A DNA stretch of 64,000 bases from Sycobia sp. Sy_11 (GCA_018907035.1 JACCIC010000223.1:434001-498000); one strand, 5' to 3'; positions 12,640-25,300 are shown, numbered from the stretch's first letter. Translations and numbers: made by a program. The notes: generated by a model from the letters alone, not told the origin.

Positions 12640-13695
12640 TTAAATATGAACTCCCCTTCTACACAATATGTTCAAAACCATTCAATTTAATAAGGGATGA
12701 TAAATATTGTCCAATTTACTAGACTCTAACATTCAATTCACATTATTCTGATTCATGGAAATGCGAATACTTTCAAGACTCTCCCTTTTATATTTATTAT
12801 TAATACCATGTTCTAAAATATCTACATTCACAAAATCCAAAGAATGTAAAAACTTTAAAAATACTCCTTTAAACCGAAAGTAATATGTGTACTAGATCAA
12901 CTATATTTATGTTCATAAATTCTTCTTTTCAATTATCTTACTGTTTATCCAATGTAGTATTTATTACAATCCTCACAATTAATTTTGAAAAAAAAACTAC
13001 AGATTTTAAACATAAATCATCCTTTTCTTTGCAATTATTAAACAACTTACTTAAATTATTGATATTTTTAAAGAAAATTTGAATGTTACATTTCCGAAAA
13101 TTTGTTTTAATTCTTTCAGATGATCCTCTAATTTATGGTAAGACAACAAATTTTGCCTCTGTTAACATCAACTCGTGCATTATGCCTATTTTCAGTATTA
13201 TCAATGTCAAACAATCTCTCATTGGATATCCACTATTAATGAAAGTTTCTTTTACTATCTGTAAATTATTTTCTCTAAAATCTATATGTGACAATTTTAT
13301 TGCTCTGTCAATGACACCTTTCAGTTTTACAATTTTGTTTCCCAATTGGTGGTGTGAATTAGAATCTAAAAACCTACCTGACCAGTCAGGTTTTTTGTAC
13401 CAATTAAGCTTCAGTTTATTATTACTACATTTAATGACATTAATCTGCTAAAAACTCAACTGATTATTGAATTCAATCTCCTTTGTAAATTTAATTCTGT
13501 CATGTACAGAATTAAAACCATCTACCATTTCATCCTGAAAAACTTCTGGAACAATTGTAAAGATATTATCAACGTATCTCTTAAATATCATTGATTTAAA
13601 ACGAATTTTGACAAAGCAATGCTTTCTAATTTTTCCATAACTAAATTGGCTATAATCGGATCTTTCATCAGTAATGTTGGCATAATTTAAGCAGT
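12640..13695 (-). pseudogene. Penelope-like RT with GIY-YIG endonuclease, decayed
   Basis: On the minus strand, broken by several stops and frame changes. From 13695 downward there is an RT segment with IANLVMEKLESIALSK (the block after the catalytic region), then NWSLIGTK/SGRFLDSNSHH, then an intact 70-codon frame (13345-13133) with IDRAIKLSH and ENNLQIVKETFINSGYP. This is the characteristic C-terminal part of Penelope-like reverse transcriptases. Downstream, in another frame near 12955-12985, comes NCEDCNKYYIG, the YIG half of the GIY-YIG endonuclease motif with its Cys pair. Then, at about 12880-12730, come FVNVDILEHG and KRESLESIRISMN, matching the end of that domain. The catalytic RT motif (YVDD type) is not recognisable here. 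Recognition is from motifs and order; a profile search would settle it. Confidence 0.75.
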
Positions 13696-14303
13696 GAAAA
13701 TTATTTTTAAATACTGTTTACTTTTGATCTTGATATTAGTTATTTCTTGAAACGTTCTAGTGTGCGTGCGTGTACTGTCTGGGTAGGAAAAGCTAACTGC
13801 AAATGGATGTAACAGTAGCCTAGTGTCGTAACTTTTTATCTTCTAAATTTAATTTATTTATCAAACCGTATATAAATCTACTTCGTTGATATTGAAAAAT
13901 GCCAAATCATAATGTTGATGGAAACCAAAAGAATAACGATCAATGAAAGAATATTGAATAATATTTACAGTTTTCTACGTAATAATAAAAATCCTTTATA
14001 TTCTTTCAATTTGACTTTTCTAACATTTGAATCAAGACGATTATTTATTTGAAATTCAATTCCATTTCTTAACGTTTGAAGTAGTTTTATGTGTTGTTTG
14101 CACAGTTAAAATAAGAAAATGTTCAAAGCGATGGTGATTTATAAAAATCTTTTTACAACACCTATGTGTAATATATAATAACCCTCATGCAATAATAATA
14201 CTAATAATCATAATAATAAGAAATTATTATAATATACATTTTTTTATAATATTTCATATATTTCATGATATTTTAAATTACGTGCGCGTAATGTTGACCG
14301 TCG
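13696..14303. other. No recognisable gene
   Basis: AT-rich DNA between the Penelope remnant and the large palindrome. Nothing further was recognised. Confidence 0.4.
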
Positions 14304-15210
14304 CACAGTGGAAATAAACTTTTAATTAGATTTTGTGTCAAAATCGTATATCTCTTGAAGGACTAGAGATAAATGAAAGTGTAAGGGATCAAATTAAAGG
14401 TAAAATCATAGAGAATAAAGAAAAAGTATTGAGATGTAATAAAAATTGCTAAATTATTTTGAAAAATGTAATTAAGCAAGAAAATTTAATTTTTTTAACC
14501 TAAACAGTTTTCTTGAAAGTTATATAACTTTTAATAGGTAAAATATATATTAAAAAAACAAAGATCAATTGAGGGCAAAGAAGGTAGAATAAAAAACATA
14601 TATATGTTTAGAATTATAGCACATTTATTAAAAAAAGTCAAAAGAAATGCAAATTTTGTTAAAAAATTTAAAAAATGTGATTTTAAAATCATGTAACTCT
14701 TCAATGATACTTGATAAATTAATGAAAAATAGCTTAAATTGAAGAATAGGTTTTGTTAAATAATAAATCAATGGAAAAAAGTTACAGAGTTATGCAATTC
14801 ATATTAAAAAAATTTGTTAGATCTTACATTTCTTTGAGAATTGTGAAAAATCGTTGTTTCATCAAATATCTCCCGAAATAGAATAGATAAATTATTCAGA
14901 CAAACAAGAAATTAAAGCTTATGATCAGTAGAGTAAGAGAAAAATATGTAGAAGTTAGAAAAATTTATTTATCGAATATTGAAAGTCGACTAAGTTTGAA
15001 ATTTCAATTGTTGTAACTTAAAGTTTTAGTATTAAGATCGTGTATCTATTGAAAGAAAAGAGATATGTTAACGTAAAACATATGAAAATAAAGAGAATAA
15101 CATACACAATAAGAAAAAAATAGTAAGAATTTATTAAAATGCATTTATTAATTTAATTTCATCTATCTAAAAGGAAACCAAATCTCGTTCGAGTACAGAT
15201 ATATATATAT

Positions 15211-15550
15211 TGTAACCGTCCCGATGGGCGGTTTGTGCGTGACAAAACCGCGTGTGCGCGTAAGCGCGAAGCACCGCGCAACGCGACGCTGGAACTAGAG
15301 AGAAGCGAAGTTCTTTTTCTCTGTAGAGACACGGTGCAATACAGATGCACTTCACTAACTCTACTACGTCATAACTGAAGAATATCATTAGCCCCGCTCT
15401 GTGCGTGGCTCGTGCACTGTAGCCCATCAGAAAAGAGACGATTTTAAGCCTCACCATCAGGCCCGATACCGCCGCCTCACTCCCAGACAGAGAAGACGCA
15501 GCGAGCGCTTAGCTTCAAGCCCCGACGGTTCTCGTTGAAGCCATCGCCCG

Positions 15551-15552
<2 letters not shown>
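15211..15552. mobile_element. Solo-LTR-like insert in the palindrome arm
   Basis: A GC-richer block starting TGTAACCGTCCC and ending CATCGCCCGCA, sitting within a TA microsatellite (ATATAT on both sides). TG...CA ends, size and absence from the opposite arm support a solo LTR inserted after the palindrome formed. The target duplication cannot be read because the flanks are TA repeats. Family unknown. Confidence 0.5.
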
Positions 15553-15598
<46 letters not shown>

Positions 15599-16016
15599 GC
15601 GTACATACACATGAGCAAACGCATACACACAATACCTAAACTCTGACCCTTTTCTCAGGCACAAGCTCGGACACACACTAATCCTCTAAATTAGGGTTGG
15701 CATCATATAATGAGTTATATAGTTAAAAATAATATTGAGCAAATTTAAACATTTTACACAATTTCAACAATTTAAACAAATTTCATTTTAAATGTTTAAA
15801 TTTGCTCAATATTCCTATTATCTTCTTGTTTAGAAATTGTTTAAATTATGAAAATATGATTTTTAACCGTGTAACTTATTATATGGTGCAACTCTAATTT
15901 AAAGGATTAGTGTATGTCTGAGCTTGTGCCTGAAGAAAGGGTCATAGTTCAGGTATTGTGTATGCGTATGGGCATGTGTATGTATGTATGTATATATGTA
16001 TGTATATGTCTATGTG

Positions 16017-16020
<4 letters not shown>

Positions 16021-16092
<72 letters not shown>
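16021..16092. repeat. (TA)n microsatellite
   Basis: An uninterrupted TA dinucleotide run in the right arm of the palindrome. Its partner in the left arm was split by the LTR-like insert. Confidence 0.95.
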
Positions 16093-16094
<2 letters not shown>

Positions 16095-16937
16095 TGAACG
16101 AGATTTGTTTTACTTTTAGATAGTTAAATTAATAAATACATGTTGATAAATTGTTACTATTTTTTCTTATTGTGTATGTTTTACTTTAACATATCTTTTC
16201 TTTCAAAAGATACACGATCTTGATACTAAAACATTAAGTTACAACAATTGAAATTTCATACTTAGTCGACTTTCAATATTCGATAAATAAATTTTTATAA
16301 TTTCTACATATTTTTCTCTTACTCTACTAATATTAAGCTTTAATTTATTGTTTGTCTGAATAATTTATCTATTCTTTTTCGGGAGATATGTGATTTTGAA
16401 ACAACAATTTTTCACAAAGAAATGTAAGATGTAACAAATTTTTTTAATATGAATCGCATAACTCTGTAACTTTTTTTCCATTGATTTATTATTTAACGAA
16501 ACCTGTTCTTGAATTTAAGCTACTTTTCATTAATTTATCAAGTATCATTGAAGAGTTATATGATTTTAAAATCAAATTTTTTAATTTTTTTAACAAAATT
16601 TGCATTTCTTTCGACTTTTTTTTATTGATAAATGTGCTATAATTCTAAACATATGTATGCTTCTTTGCCCTTAATTTTAATCTTTGTTTTTTTAATATAT
16701 CTTTTACCTATTAAAAGTTATATAACTTTCAAGAAAACTGTTTAGGTCAAAAAAATTAAATTTTCTTGCTTAATTACATTTTTCAAAATAATTTAGCAAT
16801 TTTTATTACATCTCAATATTTTTCCTTTATTCTCTATGATTTTACCTTTAATTTGATCCCTTACTCGTTCACTCATCTCTAATCCTTCAAGAGATTTACG
16901 ATTTGGACACAAAATCGTGTTTATTTCCCACTATGTG

Positions 16938-17496
16938 TCGTCTGTCAGCTCGCTTGTACGGCAGACATTGTACTTTCGGCAACACACGATATGACCGCTA
17001 TTTATTTAAATATCTAGTTGAAATTACCAGTGATACTTAACTTTCAAGATATCATTAAATCTTTAGGAACTAATTAGTACACGTCTCATTTATGAATAGA
17101 ATCTTTCATTTTTTTAAAAAGTATTAATAAAAATTAATCTCATTTCCGGCGGATCTCTCATAAGAGCTAATGCGAAACCAGTTTAATTTTCTCAAAAGGC
17201 TTATTCTCGAAAAAGACTTTATTATTATTTTATAATTCTTTCAAACTATTTATATATCGTATGATGTTACTTTTATTCTATAAAAAACATAATATTATAA
17301 TATTGTATAAAAATGAATTTTTTCGATTGTAGTAATTGAAACTTAAATCGGAATTAAAATGTTCATGTAATAACTAGAAATAATGCTTCAGCTTTAAACC
17401 TAGTTTCTACCTCTTTCTTAATTTTATTGACAATGTTCACATTCTTCATTCTAAGATGTGCCTAATTTAAGCTATGATAAATTGATTAATTTATTC
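16938..17496. other. No recognisable gene
   Basis: AT-rich DNA between the palindrome and a Helitron fragment. Confidence 0.4.
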
Positions 17497-17945
17497 ATTT
17501 CACTCTCATCAATAAATTAAGTTAATGGTCTTAGCAGTCCATTTGACCAACAGTCAGTAGCTGGCGTTATGAATCACGAATATCAACTAAAGAAGTAAGC
17601 TTAAAGTGTTTATACCAGGCCAGTTCATTTGAATGATCATATCTAACTTTGAGATTATTATCCTAAAGAAGATGTGATTTTAGTCCGTATTATCTTTTGT
17701 TCTTCAGGTTAATCTGAAAAAGTATCCACACCTTTTGATTGGGCATCTTTTGATTTTCCTAGATGTTACTTATTCTTATGTAGGAAAATCTACATTATAA
17801 TATGGTTGTATATCAAATCATAATAAACGTAATTTGTGACGATAAATGATGTTTTTGTTTTCACAGGTTTATTATCTTCAGAAGTTCTTTACGAACAAAT
17901 AGGGTTCTTTACTCACAACCTCGAAACTATATATATTATATAATA
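17497..17945 (+). mobile_element. Helitron internal fragment
   Basis: Carries the family blocks AATAAATTAAGTTAATGG, TACCAGGCCAGTTCA, CAGGTTAATCTGA, CATCTTTTGATTTT, a shortened region where the CT tract is lost, and GGGTTCTTTACTCACAACC. Both termini are missing. More diverged than the other copies, so probably older. Confidence 0.7.
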
Positions 17946-17971
17946 TTATATAATATACATAATACTAACAG

Positions 17972-18510
17972 GCTTACACGAATTTGGAGGTGTTCGACGG
18001 TCCACTACCCGTTCTACCCATGACATGATCTCCCCTCCCGCAAAACGAACGCAACAACATACGAAGCGATCTCGAGCCGATATGACTTCTGCCGGTCAAA
18101 TGAATGTCAGTGGCGCCCAACCGACAATGGACTAACAGAACCAGGACTAGGAAATACAGCAAGATTCACAATTCTTGCAGCAGCAGCAACTTCAACTAAA
18201 GCAGGAGCAATTACAACAATAACAACAACGGGTGCAGCAGCAGCTACACAAGCAACAGCAGCTGCATCATCGGCAGCTACAGGAACTCCAACAATGGTGC
18301 GAACAGCTACAGCAGGGAGCGCAAGCAGCAGGTAGAATTTTGAAGTCTCTCAACTCTGGCGATGTAGATACCACCCAGTCCGGTAGACCTTCATTGGACC
18401 AATTACAGGAATTACTAAGGAACGGGCCCGTAAAACTACCGTCTTCCTATTCCTCATCTTCCTTCGACTACCCTCCCTCCGTCAACGAACTCCCAATGTC
18501 GAGAAGATAA
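17972..18510 (+). pseudogene. Glutamine-rich coding remnant, unknown family
   Basis: One reading frame stays open from 17972 to the TAA at about 18508 except for three in-frame stops. Two (TAA, TAG) lie near 18130-18152 and one (TAA) is inside a Gln run near 18220; each is one C-to-T change from a Gln codon. The conceptual product is basic and Ser/Thr-rich at the start, then Gln-rich (about 18150-18330), then a tail with SLNSGDVDTT, LDQLQELLRNGPVKL and a final NELPMSRR. Codons and composition differ sharply from the AT-rich surroundings. TACTAACAG directly before it looks like a branch/acceptor, so it could be one exon. I do not recognise the family; a transposon gag or a captured exon are both possible. 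Confidence 0.5.
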
Positions 18511-18637
18511 CGAAGGTGCTTGTACGTTCACCAGAGTCGCACACTGTATTTTTTTTAAAAGTGTGCTGTTAATCATTTCAAATCTCACCTCCTTTCCATC
18601 TATTTGACTTAACCCCCTCATCCCGGGGAACGAAGAT

Positions 18638-18641
<4 letters not shown>

Positions 18642-18706
<65 letters not shown>
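18642..18706. repeat. (TA)n microsatellite
   Basis: A long TA run just downstream of the Gln-rich remnant, at the position where Helitron copies normally carry one. Confidence 0.95.
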
Positions 18707-18710
<4 letters not shown>

Positions 18711-18719
18711 TTATATACC

Positions 18720-19284
18720 TCATATATATTTGTAAATTTTGTAAAAGCTCATTAAAATTCCTTCAGAATTCAAATTCAATGGCAAGTATAATTGATTGCC
18801 ATATTATTCTACTGAATATTATTCCAGTAATCCCATGATTACTGGATTATCGGATTAGTTTAGCAATAATTTGTATTTGCCTCGCAAGACATTTTAAATA
18901 TTAAAAGTATCAAATAAAAAAGTTTTGAAATGTTTATAGATTTAAAATGTTCTTAAAATCAAATTCGCTTTATTTTAATAATAACTTATGAAAAAAAGTT
19001 CAATTATCATTTGATTTGAAACAAAAAGGAAGGAAGAGAAATATAAGAAAAATAGCTGAACTAGTATAGTTTTATTATGTGATAGATGTATCGAGTACAT
19101 ACAATATAAAAAAGAAAAATTGTATTACACAATTAGTTCTTTAGTTCTAGTTCATCAAAATAATGTCCACTTATAATAAAAAAAAACTTTCCTTTGCTAA
19201 ATATTGCTTTTTAACATTATAGATTTATAATTAATGCTGTCAAGAATCAAAAAACATTTTTCGTATGTACTTCAAATATCAGTG
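18720..19284. other. No recognisable gene
   Basis: AT-rich DNA with no recognised feature. Confidence 0.4.
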
Positions 19285-19455
19285 ATGAGGCCTACGATGG
19301 CTCGATCGCTAGAACGAAAGACTAGTAACTTGGTGATCAGAGTTCAAATCGCAGTCTCGGCCGATTGATACAGGCACCGCTGTAATAATTTACATGTGCT
19401 TTGTTTACAAACACATCGTACACCTCCATCGCTAATTAGCACCGAAGCATAAATA
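19285..19455 (+). mobile_element. tRNA-derived SINE-like unit
   Basis: An A-box-like TGGCTCGATCGC (19298-19309) and a B-box-like AGTTCAAATCG (19341-19351), about 40 bp apart, as in an internal RNA polymerase III promoter. A clean tRNA cloverleaf cannot be drawn and sequence of unrelated origin follows, ending near CATAAATAG. A degenerate tRNA pseudogene is the alternative. No second copy was found in the window. Confidence 0.4.
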
Positions 19456-19520
19456 GAGTGATGTTAAATAACAAAAAAAATATCAGTGATCGGAATAGAA
19501 TTTTCTCATTTATATTTGAG

Positions 19521-19550
<30 letters not shown>

Positions 19551-19551
<1 letters not shown>

Positions 19552-19844
19552 GTCACGAGGTCGCATTCGAAATGCGTCTCGCGAGCCGCGGCACATGCAT
19601 ATATGTAAACACTGCCCGACCTCGACGCGGCGGTCGGCCGCGCGAAAAGAGCGGGAAGAGGAGGGAGCAAAGATTCGACGCGGAGAGGAGCGAAGTACAG
19701 TTAGTGAGTCTCGTGTTACGCGTAAGGCAATCACGTGCGTCCCGGCCTCGTGCAAAGTAATTCTATCTACATGCGGTTCGAGCGATTCTTTGACGAGAGA
19801 GGCAAAGGGAGAAGAAATTTTCCGCAAAAGACTCTGAGTATACA
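19551..19844 (+). mobile_element. Solo LTR of a Gypsy-like element
   Basis: Matches the LTR-like segment at 43491 (minus strand): GTCACGAG, a CGCGAGCC-type block, GTAAACAC, then CGACCTCGACGCGGCG and GGCCGCG, with a related 3' part (AAAGGGAGAAGAAATTTTCC). It sits directly after a TA run and has no coding sequence behind it, so it is best read as a solo LTR. The exact 3' end is uncertain. Confidence 0.55.
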
Positions 19845-21902
19845 TTTGGTATAAACTTATAAAAATAAAATATCTTAGCTTTATAATTACTTTGAGGATA
19901 CGTTCTACCATTTACAATACTTCTCCTCAATTAAATAAATGAATATTACTTGGATTTACTAATTTACATGTCGAAATACCGAATAAGAAATTTGATCTTG
20001 AATAATTATTTCAAGGTCATTCAATTCAATTACGAGAGTATTTCATTTTAGTATTGTTTAATTAAATTATAGATTTACAGACAATAGTAATTAATTATAA
20101 TTTAAATTCATAATCAAAATTTCTATTATTAAAAACATTACAAAAGTATCTGGCAAATGTTGCATCAATATCAGATAAGTTTATTAATGGCTTTATAATG
20201 ATTTGTCCATTACGTAATTTTGTAATATTAGAGAATATAATAGCGTTAATACGTCAATATTATGATAAATAATTATTTTATATCAGTGTATTTACCAACA
20301 TAAAATAAAGTAAAATAATTAAAATCTTGTAATTGTCGCTTGCGTCTGTAAAATTGTGAAATTGACGACAATATTAAAATGATATCTTTTACGAATTTAG
20401 GAATCCACAGAAGTGTGCAAACAGAGTCTTGTATCGTGATCCCATTCTTTCCCTTGTTACATAAAAGAAAGCAGAAGAGTCAATTGTATTAGCGAATTGA
20501 ACTTATATGCACCACTGTGTAACTGTATCATATAGATTGAAACCATATCTCACCATTTCAATTGTTGAAGATATGTATTTAACAAAAATGGTTTTATTTT
20601 GTTAATACAAATTACAACCTTTATCATTTATTGTTAATGCATACTATTACTGTTCGCGACATCTGCACTCCGTGTGTGAGTTGGAGAGCGTGTGCGAGAG
20701 AGAAAGTGTACGAGTGAGAGAGCGCGCGAAAGAGAGAGAGACTGCACTAATAAATTCATGTTGCATTTATTGCACCGCGCCAATAAAAACAGGTGGCCGA
20801 CAATTTTTGGAGATTTTCCTAGACAAAAGGTACCGTTAAATCTCAGGTAAAAGAGTAGGCATATGAAAATGAAGAGTCCGTGCCGATAGTACGAAATGTA
20901 GTACTAATTCGTTTATGTGATTAGACCTAGTAGCAGTATCCTGTATTTTTATAGGTTGCGGGCCTTTTCAAGGAATTGCAGGGATGCGAAATGTTTTGAA
21001 GCAAGAATGCTTCCTAGGCTCAGTTAGAGCTTATTTACAAATGCACAGAAGACCAGTAGTTGTTCAAAGATCGATTCTTTTCCTCCGTAAACATATATAC
21101 ATCGTGCCATATATTGTTAGTGTAGTTTGGTGCGTACATATTCAATTCAAGGCCGAGGCAATTGATAGATACAGTATTGATACCGCTAATATTAATTCCA
21201 GCCAACGACGCAGTCCAGGAAGTATTCGTCAGGCAATTTCCTGTGCTACTCGAGGCCGTTCGCGCCTCAAGGTGTTGCCATCCTCTTCTGCCTTTGATCG
21301 GTAATCTGCGACTTCGCGGTGTCTCCCAGACGTCGGACCTGTGGTGTTTGCGCGCGCGCGCGTGTGTGTGTGTGCGTATGCTGTGGGCAATACCTTCTTC
21401 TCGATCCTTGTGATCCTTGTGTGCAAAGGTCAGGTGGTAAGAATTTTGAGTTTTTTTTTGCATTGGCAATTCATATATTGTACTTGACTATAAGTGCCAC
21501 CCAGGTATATTTTAATCCTTTTCTATATTCTAAGTTGTAGTGTCTATAGTGATAAGCTTGTTTCGAGACATTGTGATTTAGCATTTTGTAATTTCAGTTT
21601 GATTGTAATATTATTAAAGGGTATACACATTTACGGCTTTTCCTCCACCTGCGACTGGGATTTATTATGCCTTTGATGTGTTAGCTTATTTCTGAATTAA
21701 AGGTTCCCGTGTAGAAATTTTGTATAGAATCCTACCGGAATCTGGTTATATTTTCCTACTTCTTCCTAGGATACAGTATGGGAATCGTAATAGATCTTCA
21801 TATGTATTTGTCCCATTTTGGATGGGATTCTAATAAGAAAGTCGAACCAGTACTACTAAGGGAGATCTAGCAAGATCCACTAAAGCAATTCTATTAAAAA
21901 AG

Positions 21903-21952
<50 letters not shown>

Positions 21953-22317
21953 TTGATCATATAAAATAAATATTTTTTCCCCTTTAAAAATATTTATTTA
22001 AAAGTAAAGAAATATTTATAATTTGACGTATATACATCTAAAACTGTAAGTGTATATATCAAAGAAGAAAATATTTATTTCAAGAAGCTAAATTAAGGAA
22101 AAATAAATACTTCAGTAAATTATTTAGTCATTTTTTATATATTTATTTTATTTTATAAGAATACATATTAAAAAAAATAATACTTAAGTAATAATTAAAA
22201 AGCCGATATATATTTTTTACATTATATATTTTTACATCTTATGACATAACATATTCTTCACATATTTTTTCTTTCGTCGTATTATTTCCATTTTAATGGA
22301 AACAACATATACCTATC
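19845..22317. other. No recognisable gene
   Basis: AT-rich, with a more balanced stretch at 20640-21460 containing GA-rich and GT-rich runs. The open frames there overlap on both strands and resemble nothing known. A gene exon cannot be excluded. Confidence 0.35.
21903..21952. repeat. (AAT)n trinucleotide repeat
   Basis: About 16 perfect ATA/AAT units. Confidence 0.95.
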
Positions 22318-25300
22318 TAGCATAATACAAATGCATCTTTTAATTTTGTATCTTCCTCTAACAGATTATTAAAAGCATACAATCCTCAAAATTGGTAATA
22401 GGTAACGCAATTCTAATAACGATTCGTTATTAGAACCAGTTATATGTTTCATCAGCCCTTTAACGTCTTGATTGGTTTCTTCTACTGTAATTTTTATTAT
22501 CGCAATTTCTTTCAATAAAACTTTCATAACTGAAAAGGAAAAATATTGAAATATGTGCGTCTGTGTATGTAACATCATTAAGTATACATATTACTACTAT
22601 TTAAATTACATAAATGTTATAAATACTTATGTTAAATAGCTGTACATAAATTACTTCTTGTATCAATATTATGTTTTGAATGTGACAATGATATCCTTTT
22701 ATTTAAATTTAATTTAATTTTTAAAGACATAAATATTTTTACGTCTATAATATTTAAATTCTCTAATGGATCATTTTCTGGTATCTTAGTGACCGAGGTT
22801 AAAGCGTCATCAATATCATCTTAGAATTGATAAATATATAATTAAAAATTATACATATTATAAAAGTAATAATGCTGTCATATTCTTATAACAAATATTT
22901 ATGAAATATTACTCCAAAAAAAATTTGATTATTATCTCGAGAATTATTTATGTATGAAATATCATTTTTATGTCATAAATTCTCACTATTCTGAAAACTA
23001 TTTTTTTCCATGTTCAGAGGATCTTTTTTTAACATTAACGTAGTTTCATCTAAAAAATCTGAAGTTAGATAGTATTTTTAAACTAGCTATTACAAATTAA
23101 ATTATAGTATGTATTCAAAATAAATATTAAATTTTACTTACTTAAAAATGCCTTTTCTGACATAGCTTCAAAATCAGAATCAGATTTTCTTGTTCTTATT
23201 AAAATTTGTAGAAGTATCTTAAAATTAAAAAATGCATATAGCATGTTGATTAAAAGACATAATTAGCAATATAACTAATAATAAATAAACTTACTTTCTT
23301 TTCAATTTTTTTCAATTTCTTTACTCTACTTCTTGATGCAAATGTTATTGGTTTTTTACTCTTTGTATTATTTTTATAAGACTTAGCTATTCACAACTAA
23401 TATTTATTGAATAAAAACCAATATACTTAATTAAAAATAAATTCATCAAAGTTATACGTATTTAATATGTAGAATTTATAGATTATAAATATAGTGCGTG
23501 TGAGTGTGCATTGGGGGAGAGAGGAGAAAAAAGCTGATTCAATTTGCTAGGTATAATTGCAAGGCTTGACCATATATATGCATCAATGATATATTTATTG
23601 GAACGAGATAAGCTCCTACATTAATATTGAAAAATGTATGTATAACGAAGTCTGATTTTTATCTTCAATGTATTATATTTAAAACAATTGAATTGTACTT
23701 CTGTCGACTGCCCATATACAAATTAATAAATATTTTTTTATTGGTCTTACAGTCCAATCAATTCCATCCAAAAATAAAATAAAATAAAAATAAAAATAAA
23801 ATAAAATAAAAATAAAAAATAAGAAATAAAAATAAAAAAATAAAAATAAAAATAAAAAATAATAAAAATAAAATAAAAAAATAAAAATTAAAAATAAAAA
23901 TTAAAATAAAAATTAAATTAAAATTATAATGACAGTCAGACTGTCCTTGTTTACATTCACCCCCATTTCTTGTTTACATTTACTAACAAAGAATTTTTTC
24001 AGCTAATATTTTATTTTCAGATTAGTCTACGGGGGTGAATGTAAACAAGGACAGTCTGACTGTCATTATAATTTTAATTTAATTTTTAATTTAATTTTTA
24101 TTTTTAATTTTTATTTTATTTTTATTATTTTTTATTTATTTATTTTTTTTTTATTTTTTTTTTATTTCTTATTTTTTATTTTTTATTATTATTTTTATTT
24201 TTTATTTTTATTTTATTTTTATTTTTATTTTATTTTTATTTTTATTTTATTTTATTTTTGGATGGAATTGATTGGACTGGAAGACCAATAAAAAAATATT
24301 TATTAATTTGTATTATATTTAAAATTGTTAAGTCCAATTTGAAAAATAAAAATAAGTTAATAATAATTTTAAGAACATATTAGATACCACTTTTTCACAT
24401 TTATAATTATGCAATAAATTGAACAAAATTGTTTATAAAAACCAATTCACGAAATTTATTTATCGAAATCTATACCAAAACTTTTTTAAGTAATATATAA
24501 ATCAGTTTTTTATAATGTTACAAATTATATTTTAATATTTTTTACAATTTAAATCTTTTCTTAACTGTTTTACAATTATTTAAATGAGCTACATTATTAA
24601 AATAAATATTATTACCATGTAAAATCAAATGTAGTTTTATGTTAAGAAAATGCTGCGCGTGCGTCCGTGTGCATGCGCGTGAGAGAGTGTATGTGTGTGC
24701 ATGTGTTTGTTTGTGTCTGTTAAAAATAAACCAATATATATATTTTCTCACATTTTCTTAATTCTTCTGCCATTTTTAGATGAATCAGAAGAAGAATTAG
24801 TATTAGAATCACTAGTTTCTTCCAACTGATTATCGGAAAGCGATAATATAGCTTCTAGAGCTTTCTCGCAAAAAAAACTATTGAGGTTATTAGCTTTTCC
24901 TTCATCATTGTTGTCTATATCTATAGTAAATGCATATGATACCGCATTTTTTATTTTCAAAATTCTATCTTTCGCTTTTTTATATGTATCTATTTAGTAA
25001 AAGCAATTTATAAATAAAAAATTATTAGGAGTGTGAATAAGTCTTTCCCGTTTTTTGTAAGAGATGGCGCCACCAATACTGTGCGAGTATTCAATGGTTA
25101 CATATGTCATAATCAAAGCTTATTCATATGTCAACAATTCCATACTAACACATAAGTTAAAATTTTTTCGCATCATAAATTTTTGATATCGTGAAAATGT
25201 CGAAATTTGAGCCGAGTCGACGTCATTTACGGGAAGTTTCACTTTATTGGTTCAATTTGAAGAAATCTGCTGCCGAGACGCATCGATTGCTTCAGGATGC

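Larger units (their letters stand above)
14304..16937. mobile_element. Giant palindromic (foldback) element
   Basis: Begins CACAGTGGAAATAAAC and ends with its near-complement (GTTTATTTCCCACTATGTG). The two arms match along their length: for example left 14520-14560 (TTGAAAGTTATATAACTTTT) against right 16705-16735, left 14970-15180 against right 16090-16300, and left 15605-15720 against right 15865-15985. The apex lies near 15740-15856 and holds a second hairpin (GAGCAAATTTAAACATTT and its complement). The left arm carries an extra 342 bp GC-rich block (15211-15552) absent from the right arm. There is no coding sequence. Long arms and lack of a gene suggest a foldback-type DNA transposon; TCG on both sides may be a short target duplication. 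Confidence 0.75.

Noticed and set aside
13133..13345. Independent 70-codon gene
   Set aside because: The sequence matches the C-terminal part of a Penelope-type RT and continues in other frames on both sides, so it is part of that pseudogene.
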